Positions 1 through 6,583 of a stretch of DNA of 21,583 nt are shown one piece after another. The DNA is from Collinsella aerofaciens (GTDB taxonomy: Bacteria > Actinomycetota > Coriobacteriia > Coriobacteriales > Coriobacteriaceae), in NCBI GenBank assembly GCA_014846205.1, contig RKAY01000105.1, forward strand, positions 1 to 21,583, read 5' to 3'. Below the pieces are notes generated by a model. The model worked only from the letters and a program-made list of their open reading frames with translations, searched no databases and was not told the DNA's origin. The translations under genes and the position numbers were made by a program. Position 1 is the stretch's first letter, and every line of letters starts with the position of its first letter.

Positions 1-42
1 GTAAACGTGATTGAATTGTAGGCTAAAGGCCAAGCGGAGCGC

Positions 43-540
43 CTAGCGCTCACGCGCGACGATGAGCTGATCCATCTCCTCAACATGCTCGCCAACCGAG
101 CCCTTGATGCTCGAGAACTCAACGGAGTTGCACACCAAGATGGGAACCGTCACATCGTAGCCCTCGGCAGCAATTGCCTCGCGATCGAACTCGATGAGCA
201 CATCGCCCTTATGGACGATGTCACCCACTTGCGCATGCACGGTAAAGTGCTTGCCCTCGAGCTGAACAGTGTCCAAACCAACGTGGATGAGCACATCCAG
301 GCCATCGACCGTGTTAAGCGCAACGGCGTGTCCCGTGGGAAAAATGGCCTCGACCTTCGCGTCAGCCGGCGCGATCACCCGCGTACCCGTGGGCTGAATG
401 GCAACGCCCTGGCCCAAAAGGCCAGTGGCAAACGTCTGATCGTTTACCTCGGAGAGCGGAATGACGTCGCCCGAGATGGGAGCATCCAGCGTAAGGACTC
501 GACCACGCATACCAAAAGACCTTAGGACTTTAGTGAACAT
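43..540 (-). CDS. crr: PTS glucose-type IIA component (Crr-like)
   Basis: 165 aa, the usual size of a stand-alone EIIA-Glc domain. This cytoplasmic protein takes a phosphate from HPr and passes it to a sugar-specific IIB domain; in some bacteria it also signals carbon status. The two active-site histidines are visible: one in PTGHAVAL and the phosphorylated one in LIHVGLDTVQLEGKHF, the family's VHfGiDTV motif. The frame opens further upstream at a TTG, but the ATG at 540 is preferred because GAGGGGGAGC lies directly before it and MFTKVLRSFG is a normal N-terminus. No IIB or IIC gene is next to it, so it probably serves permeases encoded elsewhere. A six-bp palindrome (37-51) covers the TAG stop. 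Sugar specificity (glucose, N-acetylglucosamine or beta-glucoside) cannot be read from the IIA alone. Confidence 0.88.
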   Translation of the reverse strand: MFTKVLRSFGMRGRVLTLDAPISGDVIPLSEVNDQTFATGLLGQGVAIQPTGTRVIAPADAKVEAIFPTGHAVALNTVDGLDVLIHVGLDTVQLEGKHFTVHAQVGDIVHKGDVLIEFDREAIAAEGYDVTVPILVCNSVEFSSIKGSVGEHVEEMDQLIVARER

Positions 541-611
541 GCTCCCCCTCGGACTTACCAATCAATCAAAATAGCCATAACAGTTTACCACTTGGCACCC
601 GTTTTTGACCA

Positions 612-1949
612 TTAGGGAAGTTCGCGCTTGACAACCTCGACGATGTCGTCGACGACGCGCTGGGTCAGCTCGTGCGTCTCCGCCTCGGCCATAACACGAA
701 CCAGCGGCTCGGTACCACTCGGGCGCACCAAGATGCGGCCGCGACCGTTGAGCTCCTTCTCGGCGGCAGCGACGGCGTCCCAAATGGGCTGGCAATCGTC
801 CAGGCCGGCCTTGTTGTCGGAATGCACGTTGACGAGCACCTGCGGGTACTTCTTCATGATGCCGGCAAGGTCGGTGAGGGTGCGGCCGGTGCGCTTGAGC
901 ACGGCCAGCAGCTGCAGAGCCGTCACCAGACCGTCGCCGGTGGTGTTGTGCTCCAGGAAGATGATGTGGCCGGACTGCTCGCCGCCGATGACGGCACCGT
1001 CCTCAAGCATGCGCTCAAGAACATAGCGGTCGCCCACGGCAGTCTGCACCATCTCAAAACCCTGCTCCATCATGGCAATGGAGAAGCCCAGGTTGCACAT
1101 AACGGTCGAGACGATCTCGGAGTTGGCGAGCTTGCCGCGAGCGGCCAGGTCGGAGCCGCAGATGGCCAGGATGTAGTCGCCATCGATCTCATTGCCCTCG
1201 CTGTCCACGAACAGCACGCGATCGGCGTCGCCGTCGTGGGCCAGGCCGATGTCGGCATGGGTGCGCAGCACGAGCTCGCGCAGGGGCTCAAGATGGGTGG
1301 AGCCGCACTCGACGTTAATGTCGGTGCCGCAATAATCGGTGTTGATGGCGTGGACCGTGGCGCCCAGACGCTGAAGCGCGGCAGGCGTGGTCTGGCAGGA
1401 AGCACCGTGACCGCAGTCGACGGCAACGACCAGGCCGTCGAGTTTAAGGCCGTCGAGGGTGCTGATAGCGTGATCGACATATGCCTTGCGGGCGTCCTTC
1501 ATCTTGATGATGTGGCCCACGCCGGCACCGGTCGGCAGCGTGTCGGCAGCCATGGCCTCCTCGGACATGACCCAAGCGCTGATCTCTTCCTCGACAGCAT
1601 CGGGAAGCTTCATGCCCTTGCGGCTAAAGAACTTGATGCCGTTGAACTCCGGCGGATTGTGCGAAGCGGAGATGACGATGCCGCCGTCGAGCTCGTTTTG
1701 GACGGTGAGCAGCGCCACGGCCGGCGTGGGGATAACGCCGCAGCAATGCGGACGGCCGCCCTCGGCCATAATGCCGGCGGTCAGAGCGCTTTCGAGCATG
1801 GTGCCCGAAAGGCGCGTGTCACGGCCGATGCAGATGTCCGGACCAAGAAACTTGGTCGCCGCGCGACCCAGGCGAAACGCGAGATCGCACGAAAGATCGG
1901 CGTTGGCGACGCCACGGACGCCATCGGTACCGAAGATGTTCTGGGGCAT
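612..1949 (-). CDS. glmM: Phosphoglucosamine mutase GlmM
   Basis: 445 aa, full length for the family. GlmM converts glucosamine-6-phosphate to glucosamine-1-phosphate in the cytoplasm, on the way to UDP-GlcNAc for peptidoglycan. All landmark motifs are present in order: the N-terminal NIFGTDGVRG, the catalytic phosphoserine loop ISASHNPPEFNGIKFF, the Mg-binding loop DGDADRVLF, the sugar-binding GGEQSGHIIF and the C-terminal phosphate-binding RPSGTEPLVRVMAE. The ATG at 1949 is chosen over an upstream in-frame TTG (1967) because AAGGAG sits seven bases before it. It lies downstream of rplM-rpsI as in many Actinobacteria, but a strong terminator (2001-2041) intervenes. Expression therefore needs read-through or a promoter in the gap; GATACAATG on the minus strand near 2046-2054 is a weak -10 candidate. 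Confidence 0.96.
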   Translation of the reverse strand: MPQNIFGTDGVRGVANADLSCDLAFRLGRAATKFLGPDICIGRDTRLSGTMLESALTAGIMAEGGRPHCCGVIPTPAVALLTVQNELDGGIVISASHNPPEFNGIKFFSRKGMKLPDAVEEEISAWVMSEEAMAADTLPTGAGVGHIIKMKDARKAYVDHAISTLDGLKLDGLVVAVDCGHGASCQTTPAALQRLGATVHAINTDYCGTDINVECGSTHLEPLRELVLRTHADIGLAHDGDADRVLFVDSEGNEIDGDYILAICGSDLAARGKLANSEIVSTVMCNLGFSIAMMEQGFEMVQTAVGDRYVLERMLEDGAVIGGEQSGHIIFLEHNTTGDGLVTALQLLAVLKRTGRTLTDLAGIMKKYPQVLVNVHSDNKAGLDDCQPIWDAVAAAEKELNGRGRILVRPSGTEPLVRVMAEAETHELTQRVVDDIVEVVKRELP

Positions 1950-2000
1950 AGGATCGCTCCTTCCCAAGTGGGCAAAACGAAGCCGCCCACCCTAGTCGAA

Positions 2001-2041
2001 AAGAAAAGCGGGACCCACCGAGCAATCGGTAGGCCCCGCTT
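2001..2041 (-). terminator. Intrinsic terminator after rpsI
   Basis: On the minus strand the sequence folds into a long stem closed by AAGCGGG/CCCGCTT with an inner CCGA/TCGG stem, followed by a T-rich run (CTTTTCTTTTCG). It sits 31 bases after the rpsI stop and would end the rplM-rpsI transcript before glmM. Confidence 0.8.
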
Positions 2042-2071
2042 GTACATTGTATCTCGAAAGGAGATAAAACC

Positions 2072-2467
<396 letters not shown>

Positions 2468-2469
2468 CT

Positions 2470-2913
2470 TTAAGCCTCCAGCTCAATCTTCGTGGGGTTC
2501 TGGGCAGCGTGCGGATGCTCGGCACCAGCGTAGACCTTAAGCTTGGTCATCTGGGCACGGCCGAGGGTGGTCTTGGGCAGCATGCCGCGAACGGCGCGCT
2601 CGATGACCTTCTCCGGGTGCTTCTCCATAGCCTGGCGGAAGCTCTCAGCCTTGAGGCCGCCGTTGTAGCCGCTGTGGCGATAATAGGTCTTCGTGTCGGC
2701 CTTGTTACCGGTAAGCTGGACCTTATCGGCGTTGATGACGACAACGAAGTCGCCGCAGTCGCTGTTGGGCGTGAACTGGGGCTTGTTCTTACCGCGCAGG
2801 ATCATTGCGATCTGGGTGGCAAGACGGCCCAGGACAGCACCATCGGCGTCGACGAGAACCCAGTTGCGCTGGACCTCGCCCTGCTTGGCGTAGTGAGTCG
2901 ATTTCGAAATCAC
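2470..2913 (-). CDS. rplM: 50S ribosomal protein L13
   Basis: 147 aa, a typical L13 and an early assembly protein of the 50S subunit. The sequence contains the family hallmarks [47 protein letters not shown] and [13 protein letters not shown]. The start is a GTG at 2913 preceded by GGAGGAG with a five-base gap, a strong ribosome-binding site that favours this codon. It is the first gene of the rplM-rpsI pair and has a clear promoter at 2980-3007. The roughly 60-base leader holds only a small CAGAG/CTCTG hairpin, so no known autoregulatory leader was recognised. Confidence 0.98.
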   Translation of the reverse strand: MISKSTHYAKQGEVQRNWVLVDADGAVLGRLATQIAMILRGKNKPQFTPNSDCGDFVVVINADKVQLTGNKADTKTYYRHSGYNGGLKAESFRQAMEKHPEKVIERAVRGMLPKTTLGRAQMTKLKVYAGAEHPHAAQNPTKIELEA

Positions 2914-2979
2914 TTAGACTCCTCCATGTACAGTACGTGTTGTTACAGAGATTCACGGGGCTCTGCAAGTAACCCGTCC

Positions 2980-3007
2980 ATATTACCCCGCTCGTCGCCC
3001 GAGTCAA
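2980..3007 (-). promoter_or_regulatory. rplM-rpsI promoter
   Basis: The minus strand carries TTGACT (-35, 3007-3002), a 16-base spacer and TAATAT (-10, 2985-2980), close to the housekeeping sigma consensus. It lies 67 bases before the rplM GTG in an otherwise empty gap. Confidence 0.7.
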
Positions 3008-3069
3008 CAGGTATTTTGACTCCGACCAGAGTTTCTGCACATGTCGTCCATGCCCGGTGCCTTCACGAA

Positions 3070-3118
3070 ACAGGACCCAGAGATCCCTCGGCATGCGAAT
3101 GGTTCTCTGGGCCCCTGT
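3070..3118. terminator. Hairpin between patatin gene and rplM promoter
   Basis: ACAGG-CCCAGAGA pairs with TCTCTGGG-CCTGT around a 20-base loop, with small bulges. It lies just after the patatin-like gene on the minus strand. T-rich sequence follows on the plus side (CTTTTGTCGCCTTTTG), and a shorter TTTCG follows on the minus side, so it may end transcription in either direction. Confidence 0.5.
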
Positions 3119-3147
3119 CTTTTGTCGCCTTTTGTGGGTCGGTCGTC

Positions 3148-4026
3148 TTAGCGCTCAACGAACTGCTGGATTTGCGCGAGCAAACGCTTTGCCTCCTGAC
3201 GACCCTGGATATACAGATCGAGCAGCTTTGCCGGATCGTGTTCGACATGGCCGACCTCGACCGGCTTTTGCGGAGCCACGATCAGGGCACGGCCCTCGCG
3301 CTCGTACTTCCAAAGGTGCATGCGCTGGACGTTATAGCGGTCGTGGCGCGTCTCGATAGCCTCGAGCAGATAGGGATAGTCGCCATAGCGCGCACGCGCG
3401 GCCGGCATAAACTCGTAGGGCGCCTTTTCGTACGAGCGGTCCTGCGTGAGCACGACGACCGCGCGATCGTATCCGGCCTCTTCCAGCACGTGCTCGACAG
3501 GCACCGAATCTGCCACACCGCCGTCGACGTACTTGTGACCATCAATCTCGACCGGCGGCGTCACCAGCGGCAACGAGGTCGAGGCACGCACGCAATCGAT
3601 ATCGAGCATGGCGTTTTTGATGGGCAGGTAGGCAGCGGTGCCGAATAACATGTCCGTCGCGACAGCATACATTTCGATGGGGCTCGCGTCGAAGGTCTCG
3701 TTATCGAAGGGGTCTAGGCGATCCTGCACCTCGTTGAAAATAAAGTCGTAGCCGACGATGGAACCCGTGGACGCAAACGATGCGGCGCCCATGAAGCGAT
3801 TGTCGTTGCAGAAAGCCAGATTGATGCGGTTGGCACGGCCGATCTGGTGCGACTTGTAGTTCACGCCGTTGAGAGCGCCGGCCGATACGCCATATACCGC
3901 CGGAATCTCGACGCCGGCCTCCATGAGAACGTCGAGCACGCCTGCGGTAAACTGCCCGCGAAAACTACCGCCCTCCAGGACGAGCGCGACCTTGCCAGCA
4001 TTTTTCGCCTTATCTTCTACAGTCAT
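3148..4026 (-). CDS. Patatin-like phospholipase family protein
   Basis: 292 aa, a single-domain patatin-like acyl hydrolase resembling the YjjU type. The family uses a Ser-Asp dyad to cleave acyl esters of phospholipids. Here the oxyanion motif LVLEGGSFRGQFTAGVLDVL is at residues 15-34, the nucleophile elbow GVSAG follows at about 46-50, and the catalytic Asp lies in YVDGGVADSVP, so the enzyme looks intact. No signal peptide or membrane segment is seen, which implies a cytoplasmic or peripheral protein. The ATG is preceded by AGGAGG at five bases. It stands alone between the tmRNA-side repeats and rplM, so neighbours say nothing about its substrate. Confidence 0.92.
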   Translation of the reverse strand: MTVEDKAKNAGKVALVLEGGSFRGQFTAGVLDVLMEAGVEIPAVYGVSAGALNGVNYKSHQIGRANRINLAFCNDNRFMGAASFASTGSIVGYDFIFNEVQDRLDPFDNETFDASPIEMYAVATDMLFGTAAYLPIKNAMLDIDCVRASTSLPLVTPPVEIDGHKYVDGGVADSVPVEHVLEEAGYDRAVVVLTQDRSYEKAPYEFMPAARARYGDYPYLLEAIETRHDRYNVQRMHLWKYEREGRALIVAPQKPVEVGHVEHDPAKLLDLYIQGRQEAKRLLAQIQQFVER

Positions 4027-4181
4027 GATGACCTCCTGCCGTTGCGTTTTGGCTTTCTTCTACCCAGTTTTGCAGAGGAGAGCGCGCAGGTTTTGGAGTT
4101 GAGAAGGACGGGGCGGTCGGCGGGAAAGTGCGTCCCAGTCTGAGCGCCGATTCCGCGACACAGCTTCCGTAGATAAAAGCA

Positions 4182-4423
4182 CGCCCTGCAGTAGAGTTCG
4201 ATTCTCCGCGGTTTGGGGAATCCGTTGATGGGTTGAGGCCGGGGCAAGGCGCCCGATCGGCATCGCATCGATATAGGGCTGAAGCTTTGCGCGGAGAATC
4301 CGCGTATTTGCTTCGCAAATACGCACCGGCTTCGGCCGCCTGCCGGCGTCCTCGCCCGCTCGCTACAAACGCTTCGCGTTTGCTTAACGCTCGCGCCCTG
4401 CACAGAGTTCGATTCTCCGCGGT
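4182..4423 (+). repeat. Repeat cluster with tmRNA T-arm-like copies
   Basis: Two direct copies of CGCCCTGCA, one or two bases, then AGAGTTCGATTCTCCGCGGT lie at 4182-4212 and 4394-4423, 212 bases apart. The core GAGTTCGATTCTCCGCG equals the T-arm and acceptor part of the neighbouring tmRNA, but on the opposite strand. Between them are a perfect 10-bp hairpin (4302-4324, GCGTATTTGC/GCAAATACGC), a 7-bp hairpin CAAACGC-TTC-GCGTTTG near 4367-4383, and a short inverted GCGGAGAAT (4291-4299). No coding gene is supported in the whole 4027-4478 stretch. Confidence 0.75.
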
Positions 4424-4436
4424 ATCTGTAAGTAAT

Positions 4437-4468
4437 AAAAAAGCAGGTAGAGACACTTCTCTACCTGC
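4437..4468 (-). terminator. Intrinsic terminator of tmRNA
   Basis: Perfect 10-bp stem GCAGGTAGAG/CTCTACCTGC with a six-base loop. It is followed on the minus strand by six Ts (4442-4437) and ATTAC, and begins 11 bases after the tmRNA CCA end. Confidence 0.93.
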
Positions 4469-4478
4469 CTGTAACTAT

Positions 4479-4842
4479 TGGTGGAGGCGCGGAGAATCGA
4501 ACTCCGGTCCACGAAAGCCCCCTGATTGGCATCTCCAAGCTCAGTCGCTGGTTTTGTCTCGGACGCTTTGCGCGCAGCGACACGCTCGCGGCGTCCTAAC
4601 CGGTTCGGTCTTAGCCTGCGCCATACCGATTACGTGCGCAGGAGCATTCCCCTAAAATGACGTCGCGCCGGTGTCGGGGAAATCACCGGGTTGACGCGCC
4701 GCTATAAACTAAGCAGCGAGAGCCATAGGCTCAAAAGAAGAGTTGTTGTCAATTCAATTTGACGGTACCCCTGTTTAACGAGGCGAGGAGACCTCGGCTT
4801 GCTTCCTCTCTCAGAGCTATCGTGTCGAAACCAGTCGCCCCC
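4479..4842 (-). ncRNA. ssrA: Transfer-messenger RNA (tmRNA)
   Basis: A one-piece tmRNA of about 364 nt. It rescues stalled ribosomes with SmpB and tags the unfinished protein for proteolysis. The 5' end GGGGGCGACTGGTTTCGACA (from 4842) has the conserved tmRNA start. The 3' end, with T-arm GGAGTTCGATTCTCC, runs into CGCCTCCACCA with an encoded CCA (4481-4479). The first seven bases pair with the 3' strand to give a complete acceptor stem containing one G-U. The tag frame reads DNNSSFEPMALAA then TAG (4750-4709). The resume codon is inferred as GAC because an in-frame TGA lies two codons upstream. Domain order is the standard non-permuted one. No confident promoter was found in 4843-5000. Confidence 0.95.
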
Positions 4843-5039
4843 GAATGTCGGGAAAGTCTGGATGGCATCGGGCCTGCAAACACCCGATAGCCGTCGACTT
4901 TTCAAGGAACACGCGAGGTGAGCCCCGCTCGTGGATAGCTATCTTACCACGTTCTAGAGGCAGACAGCTGCTCTATGCACGAGCTGTGAAGACCCTAATG
5001 TGCACCATACTTCGCACTTTTGCTACCGATCGCGTCACG

Positions 5040-5081
5040 TATATTTTCGCCAAGCAACATTGACCCGTCGAAAGGACCGTT
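5040..5081 (+). promoter_or_regulatory. Possible promoter and RBS of hypothetical gene
   Basis: TATATT at 5040-5045 is a plausible -10 box, but no good -35 was seen 16-18 bases upstream. AAAGGA lies eight bases before the ATG at 5082 and supports that start. Confidence 0.4.
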
Positions 5082-5516
5082 ATGGATACCAAGCAGCAAC
5101 TCGTCAATGCCCTCGCAGGCCTTGGCTCAACCATTACCGAAGCTATGGATGTCATCGAAGGCTTTGTCCCCTGCGGACATCCCGCTCTCACGGTATCGAA
5201 CGCACTCGTCGCGCTGGACGCTGACGATGATGCAGCTCTCGCCCAGCAGCTTGAGACCGTCGAGGGCTTTATCGACCACGTGAGTGAGAACCGAGGCGTG
5301 TCCGCCTATCACGGCATCGAGGTCGAGCTCGCAGGCCCCAAAGCCGATCTGCTCGCAGCAATCCGCGAGGTAGGCGCCCTTATGCAGACCGCAGGCGTCA
5401 AGAACACCCAGGTCAACGAGTGGGTCTACCGCAGTCTGGCAGCACTCGACGGCTCCGACGAAAAGGCGGCCGAGCAGCTCGCAGAAAGTTCCGCCATCAA
5501 GGCCGAGCTTTTGTAA
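5082..5516 (+). CDS. Hypothetical protein, 144 aa, acidic and helical
   Basis: The family is not recognised. The product is 144 aa, rich in Ala, Glu, Asp and Leu, with no signal peptide, membrane segment or obvious catalytic motif; one Cys-Gly-His (FVPCGHPAL) occurs near residue 31. The Ala-rich pattern suggests a small, mainly alpha-helical cytoplasmic protein. The start is supported by AAAGGA eight bases upstream. Codon usage matches the neighbours and the frame is cleanly bounded by a hairpin (5526-5562), so it is likely a real gene. It stands alone between the tmRNA and a convergent toxin-antitoxin operon. Confidence 0.75.
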   Translation: MDTKQQLVNALAGLGSTITEAMDVIEGFVPCGHPALTVSNALVALDADDDAALAQQLETVEGFIDHVSENRGVSAYHGIEVELAGPKADLLAAIREVGALMQTAGVKNTQVNEWVYRSLAALDGSDEKAAEQLAESSAIKAELL

Positions 5517-5525
5517 ATAGCAGAC

Positions 5526-5562
5526 GCGGGCCCCTTGGCGCATCGTCGTCCAAGAGGCCCGC
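5526..5562. terminator. Convergent hairpin, likely bidirectional terminator
   Basis: GCGGGCCCCTTGG pairs with CCAAGAGGCCCGC (13 positions, one mismatch) around an 11-base loop, between the stops of two convergent genes. There is no real T-run on either side, so termination may be weak or factor-assisted. Confidence 0.55.
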
Positions 5563-5574
5563 AAACAGTTTGCG

Positions 5575-6090
5575 TCAACCGATAGCCGCGCGGCCGCGTT
5601 CGGCCAAAGCCAGAATCGGCATCATTTGGCGCGGGGTCTTTGCTGCAAGATCGGCATGTTCGAGCAGCTTGCGATCGTTAGTCACCAAGTAATCGACCTG
5701 CGCACGCTTGCACGCGGCGAGCACCAAGTTGTCTTCGTAATCGCGATGGAGCGCTAAGTATTTGTCGGCCAGCCAAAGGTCCGACGCATCTGCACCCACG
5801 GCCGTGGCGTTTTCGATCATGTTCCGAACAAACGCCAACGCCGCATCGCCAATTGCGCGGGCAGATGCCTCATCGAGCGCTCCCCCGCTGGCAAGAACGC
5901 TATGCTTCAGTTCGTGCTGTACAACATACAGTACGTCCTTGGCGATATGCACCGGAAAGAGCAACGTTGCGCCCGATTCCGCCGCCTGCCCAATAAACGC
6001 ACGCGCGGCAAACGACTCGGCATGGTCGACGCAAAACGAATCAACCCATACGTTGGCATCCACCATTATTTTGAGGGGAGCCCCGCTCAC
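5575..6090 (-). CDS. PIN-domain ribonuclease toxin
   Basis: 171 aa from the GTG at 6090. PIN-domain proteins are Mg-dependent ribonucleases and the toxic half of many type II toxin-antitoxin pairs. Acidic residues in typical PIN positions are visible: D11 in IMVDANVWVDSF, D120 in DYEDNLVLAA and D139 in LVTNDRKLLEHA. The frame extends upstream to an ATG at 6219, but that part lies inside the antitoxin gene. The GTG overlaps the antitoxin stop as GTGA (four-base overlap) and has AGGGGA seven bases before it, which points to coupled translation. A second in-frame start, ATG at residue 9, is less likely. The pair resembles RelB-type antitoxin/PIN combinations more than classical VapBC. Confidence 0.85.
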   Translation of the reverse strand: MSGAPLKIMVDANVWVDSFCVDHAESFAARAFIGQAAESGATLLFPVHIAKDVLYVVQHELKHSVLASGGALDEASARAIGDAALAFVRNMIENATAVGADASDLWLADKYLALHRDYEDNLVLAACKRAQVDYLVTNDRKLLEHADLAAKTPRQMMPILALAERGRAAIG

Positions 6091-6422
6091 AGGATCATCC
6101 CCTTTTGGCGATAGTGCTCGTCCATGGTTTCGGAATAGATTGTGTCCCAATCGCGATCGTCGGATACGGGCGACGTAACGATGCCCAGGTCCGCGTAAAG
6201 CTGATCCGCCGCCGCCCATGATGCGGCGAACGGAGTATCGTGCGCGACGGTCTGTTGCCGGCCATCAACGGCAGACAGCACTTCCTCACACTGCCCACCA
6301 CCCTGTGCGACCTTGGCCACAACCTTTTTGATGAGCTCGGGCAGCGAGGCGCCCGAAAGCCGCAACGCTTCCTCCGCATGGTCCTTGACCTGGCGATCTA
6401 CGCGAACGTTCACCTGCGCCAT
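6087..6422 (-). CDS. RelB/DinJ-like ribbon-helix-helix antitoxin
   Basis: 111 aa from the ATG at 6422. The N-terminus MAQVNVRVDRQVKDHAEEAL is the ribbon-helix-helix start seen in RelB/DinJ antitoxins: one DNA-binding strand, then a helix, then SGASLPELIKKVV. The C-terminal half should wrap the PIN toxin. Upstream in-frame ATGs near 6482 are excluded because the predicted -10 box (6486-6481) lies there. A GTG at 6440 (117 aa) has a somewhat better GGGAG site and remains possible. It is the first gene of a two-gene operon with the toxin, and is probably autoregulated through the TTGCTAGC sites around its promoter. Confidence 0.82.
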   Translation of the reverse strand: MAQVNVRVDRQVKDHAEEALRLSGASLPELIKKVVAKVAQGGGQCEEVLSAVDGRQQTVAHDTPFAASWAAADQLYADLGIVTSPVSDDRDWDTIYSETMDEHYRQKGMIL

Positions 6423-6460
6423 GCCGCTAACAGCACCCACGTTGATCCCGCTCCCTTCAA

Positions 6461-6509
6461 TTGCTAGCACCGCTAGCAACACTATATAGAGAAGCTAGCA
6501 AATGGTCAA
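6461..6509 (-). promoter_or_regulatory. Toxin-antitoxin promoter with three operator half-sites
   Basis: The minus strand shows TTGACC (6509-6504), a 17-base spacer and TATAGT (6486-6481). A perfect palindrome TTGCTAGC-ACC-GCTAGCAA (6461-6479) lies just downstream over the start point, and a third half-site GCTAGCAA (6494-6501) lies inside the spacer. This layout fits repression by the RHH antitoxin. Confidence 0.82.
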
Positions 6510-6513
6510 ACGC

Positions 6514-6559
6514 AAAAGGCCTGCGCCCAGACGACACCGATGCCGTCTGGGCGCAGGCC
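6514..6559 (-). terminator. Strong terminator after metal ATPase gene
   Basis: Perfect 16-bp stem (6518-6533 with 6544-6559) around a 10-base loop, followed on the minus strand by TTTTGCGTTT. It is 24 bases past the ATPase stop and just upstream of the toxin-antitoxin promoter. Confidence 0.88.
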
Positions 6560-6583
6560 AGATAACGTGGGCGAACACGTCTG

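Noticed and set aside
2509..3648. A 379-codon plus-strand frame across rplM, its promoter and the patatin gene
   Set aside because: It covers two well-supported genes on the other strand and the promoter between them.
4233..4655. Open frame through the repeat cluster into the tmRNA
   Set aside because: It overlaps the terminator and the tmRNA 3' half, and its product is composed of translated repeats.
4182..4842. Integrated element with att sites at the tmRNA gene
   Set aside because: The repeated tmRNA-end sequence is in inverted orientation and no integrase or cargo genes lie between the copies.
6423..6482. Longer antitoxin N-terminus from an ATG at 6482
   Set aside because: The predicted -10 box overlaps that codon, so it would lie upstream of the transcript start.
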